Source of the DNA: CAWINH01 sp963837425
GTDB lineage: Bacteria > Chloroflexota > Limnocylindria > QHBO01
Length of the DNA: 64,000 nucleotides
NCBI GenBank assembly: GCA_963837425.1
Contig: CAWINH010000006.1
Span: 310,001 to 374,000 of the forward strand
Direction: 5' to 3'
Shown: positions 63,196-64,000 of the stretch, one piece after another
Numbering within the stretch: the stretch's first letter is position 1
Layout: each line of letters begins with the position of its first letter
Notes under the pieces: model-generated
Told to the model about the DNA's origin: nothing
The model's input: only the letters and a program-made list of their open reading frames with translations
The model's database searches: none
Position numbers and translations under genes: made by a program

Positions 63196-63825
63196 ATGAC
63201 CACGGCGCACCGCCGACCCGTCTGGCTCGCCGCCGGGTTCTCCGTCCTCCTCGTCGTTGGCCTGACGGTCGTCCTCGCATCGGGAATTCTCAGCCCGCCC
63301 CCGTCAAGCAGCCCGGTCGCCATCGCAACCGTGTCGCCCTCGGTTGCGGTGTCGCCCGGGATGTCGCCCGCGGTGACCCCGACCGCACCGGCGACCGCGT
63401 CTCCGTCGCCATCGCCCGAAGCAACCGGGACCGTGGCGACGCGAATCATCATCTCGCGGCTCGGCATAGACCTCCCCATCTACGAGGGCGACGGGACCAC
63501 GGCGGAGGTCGGGAAGGCCGCCCACTACCCGACGACCGGATGGCCGGGAGGCGGGTCGCTCGTGTACCTGTACGCCCACGCCCGCGACGGCAACTTCATC
63601 GGCTTGTGGGATGCCGAAGTCGGGGACATGGTGGAGCTGGATCTCGAGGACGGATCCACGGCGACCTATGTCGTGTCGCGGATCGACCCCAAGGTGGCCT
63701 GGAACGATCTGAGCATGCTGGATCCGACGCCAAACGAGCTGCTGCGCCTCCAGACGTGCAACTCGTATCAAGAGACGGCGCCCCGGTTCATCGTGGAGGC
63801 GGTCCCGCCCGGGGAGCGTCAATAG
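63196..63825 (+). CDS. Sortase family transpeptidase
   Basis: 209 residues. An N-terminal helix (VWLAAGFSVLLVVGLTVVLA), then a Pro/Ser/Thr-rich extracytoplasmic spacer, then the sortase domain: RIIISRLGIDLPIYEG, the catalytic His in LVYLYAHARDG, and the catalytic Cys in LLRLQTCNSYQE followed by Arg (PRFIVEA). The sorting motif it recognises is not evident in the window; no LPxTG-like substrate was seen here. Confidence 0.9.
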   Translation: MTTAHRRPVWLAAGFSVLLVVGLTVVLASGILSPPPSSSPVAIATVSPSVAVSPGMSPAVTPTAPATASPSPSPEATGTVATRIIISRLGIDLPIYEGDGTTAEVGKAAHYPTTGWPGGGSLVYLYAHARDGNFIGLWDAEVGDMVELDLEDGSTATYVVSRIDPKVAWNDLSMLDPTPNELLRLQTCNSYQETAPRFIVEAVPPGERQ

Positions 63826-63928
63826 CGGTAGCCGTTGCGGCCTGGCACCGAATTTCCGCGGCCAGTGCCCAGTTAGGTTCGGATTGGTGCGCAAGCGTAG
63901 GCCAATGGTCCTATACACGGGTCTCGGT

Positions 63929-63947
63929 CCCCCGTACGATTGGGGGG
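63929..63947 (+). terminator. Possible intrinsic terminator after the sortase gene
   Basis: CCCCC (63929-63933) and GGGGGG (63942-63947) flank an 8-base loop, followed by CTCTTT. It is a plausible terminator for the sortase gene. A TATACA at 63912-63917 is an alternative promoter-like element. From 63826 to 64000 I see no coding frame. Confidence 0.45.
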
Positions 63948-64000
63948 CTCTTTGGTAGGGGGCGAGGCTCGGGGGGTCTCCTTCGCCCTCAGGATCGGTG

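Noticed and set aside
63826..64000. A coding gene at the window's right edge
   Set aside because: No open frame with coding character is present; only hairpin- and promoter-like sequences are visible.

Overview
This window is very GC-rich bacterial chromosome from around a replication origin. Core genes present are dnaA, dnaN, recF, a dciA-like gene, rpmH-rnpA-yidD-yidC-jag, parAB with a parS-like site, gyrB, gyrA and the complete F-type ATP synthase operon. The gene set (DUF4012, DUF2344, DUF1385, TadE/TadG, an actinobacterial-style 44-residue bL34, Cys-bearing bL31) suggests an uncultured Chloroflexota-like lineage, possibly Limnocylindria-type. That assignment is inference from gene content and was not tested by phylogeny. 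No rRNA, tRNA, CRISPR array, prophage or insertion sequence was recognised.

Layout. 0-3.7 kb: the end of an unknown gene, a DUF151 nuclease-domain gene, a PP2C-like/beta-propeller membrane protein and the dciA-like gene. 3.7-7.7 kb: recF, dnaN and dnaA (leftward), with DnaA-box-like sites between dnaN and dnaA. 8.1-11.4 kb: the rightward rpmH-rnpA-yidD-yidC-jag block. 11.4-22 kb (leftward): two membrane proteins, tmRNA, a TadG/TadE/TadE set, smpB, a C-terminal processing peptidase, ftsX, ftsE and prfB with its programmed frameshift. 22-34 kb (leftward): secA, prs, gyrA, a thioesterase, gyrB, parB and parA. 34-38 kb (rightward): parS, a LAGLIDADG-like gene, mreD, mrdA and rodA. 38.3-38.6 kb: a tandem repeat. 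38.7-48.6 kb: DUF2344, rplU-rpmA-rpmE, DUF1385-prfA-prmC-tsaC, rpiB, aconitase X and glyA. 48.7-56.1 kb: the ATP synthase operon with an inserted SnoaL-like gene. 56.2-59.2 kb: metE and a metF-like gene. 59.4-63.8 kb: two small proteins, a CPBP protease, a DUF4012 protein and a sortase.

Functionally the window brings together replication initiation and clamp (dnaA, dnaN, recF, dciA), topology and segregation (gyrA, gyrB, parAB), cell elongation (mreD, mrdA, rodA), membrane insertion and secretion (yidC, secA), translation termination and rescue (prfA, prfB, prmC, tmRNA, smpB), energy (atp) and one-carbon/methionine metabolism (glyA, metF, metE).

Quality warning. From about 21.6 to 50.3 kb, and at a few places at 10-11.5 and 56.6 kb, essential genes are broken by many single-base indels, usually inside G/C runs. 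Flanking stretches (0.5-9.9, 12.1-21.6, 50.3-56.5 and 57-64 kb) read cleanly. I interpret these as assembly or sequencing errors, not pseudogenes, and give whole-gene extents for the affected loci. The in-frame TGA of prfB is the one frameshift that is clearly biological.
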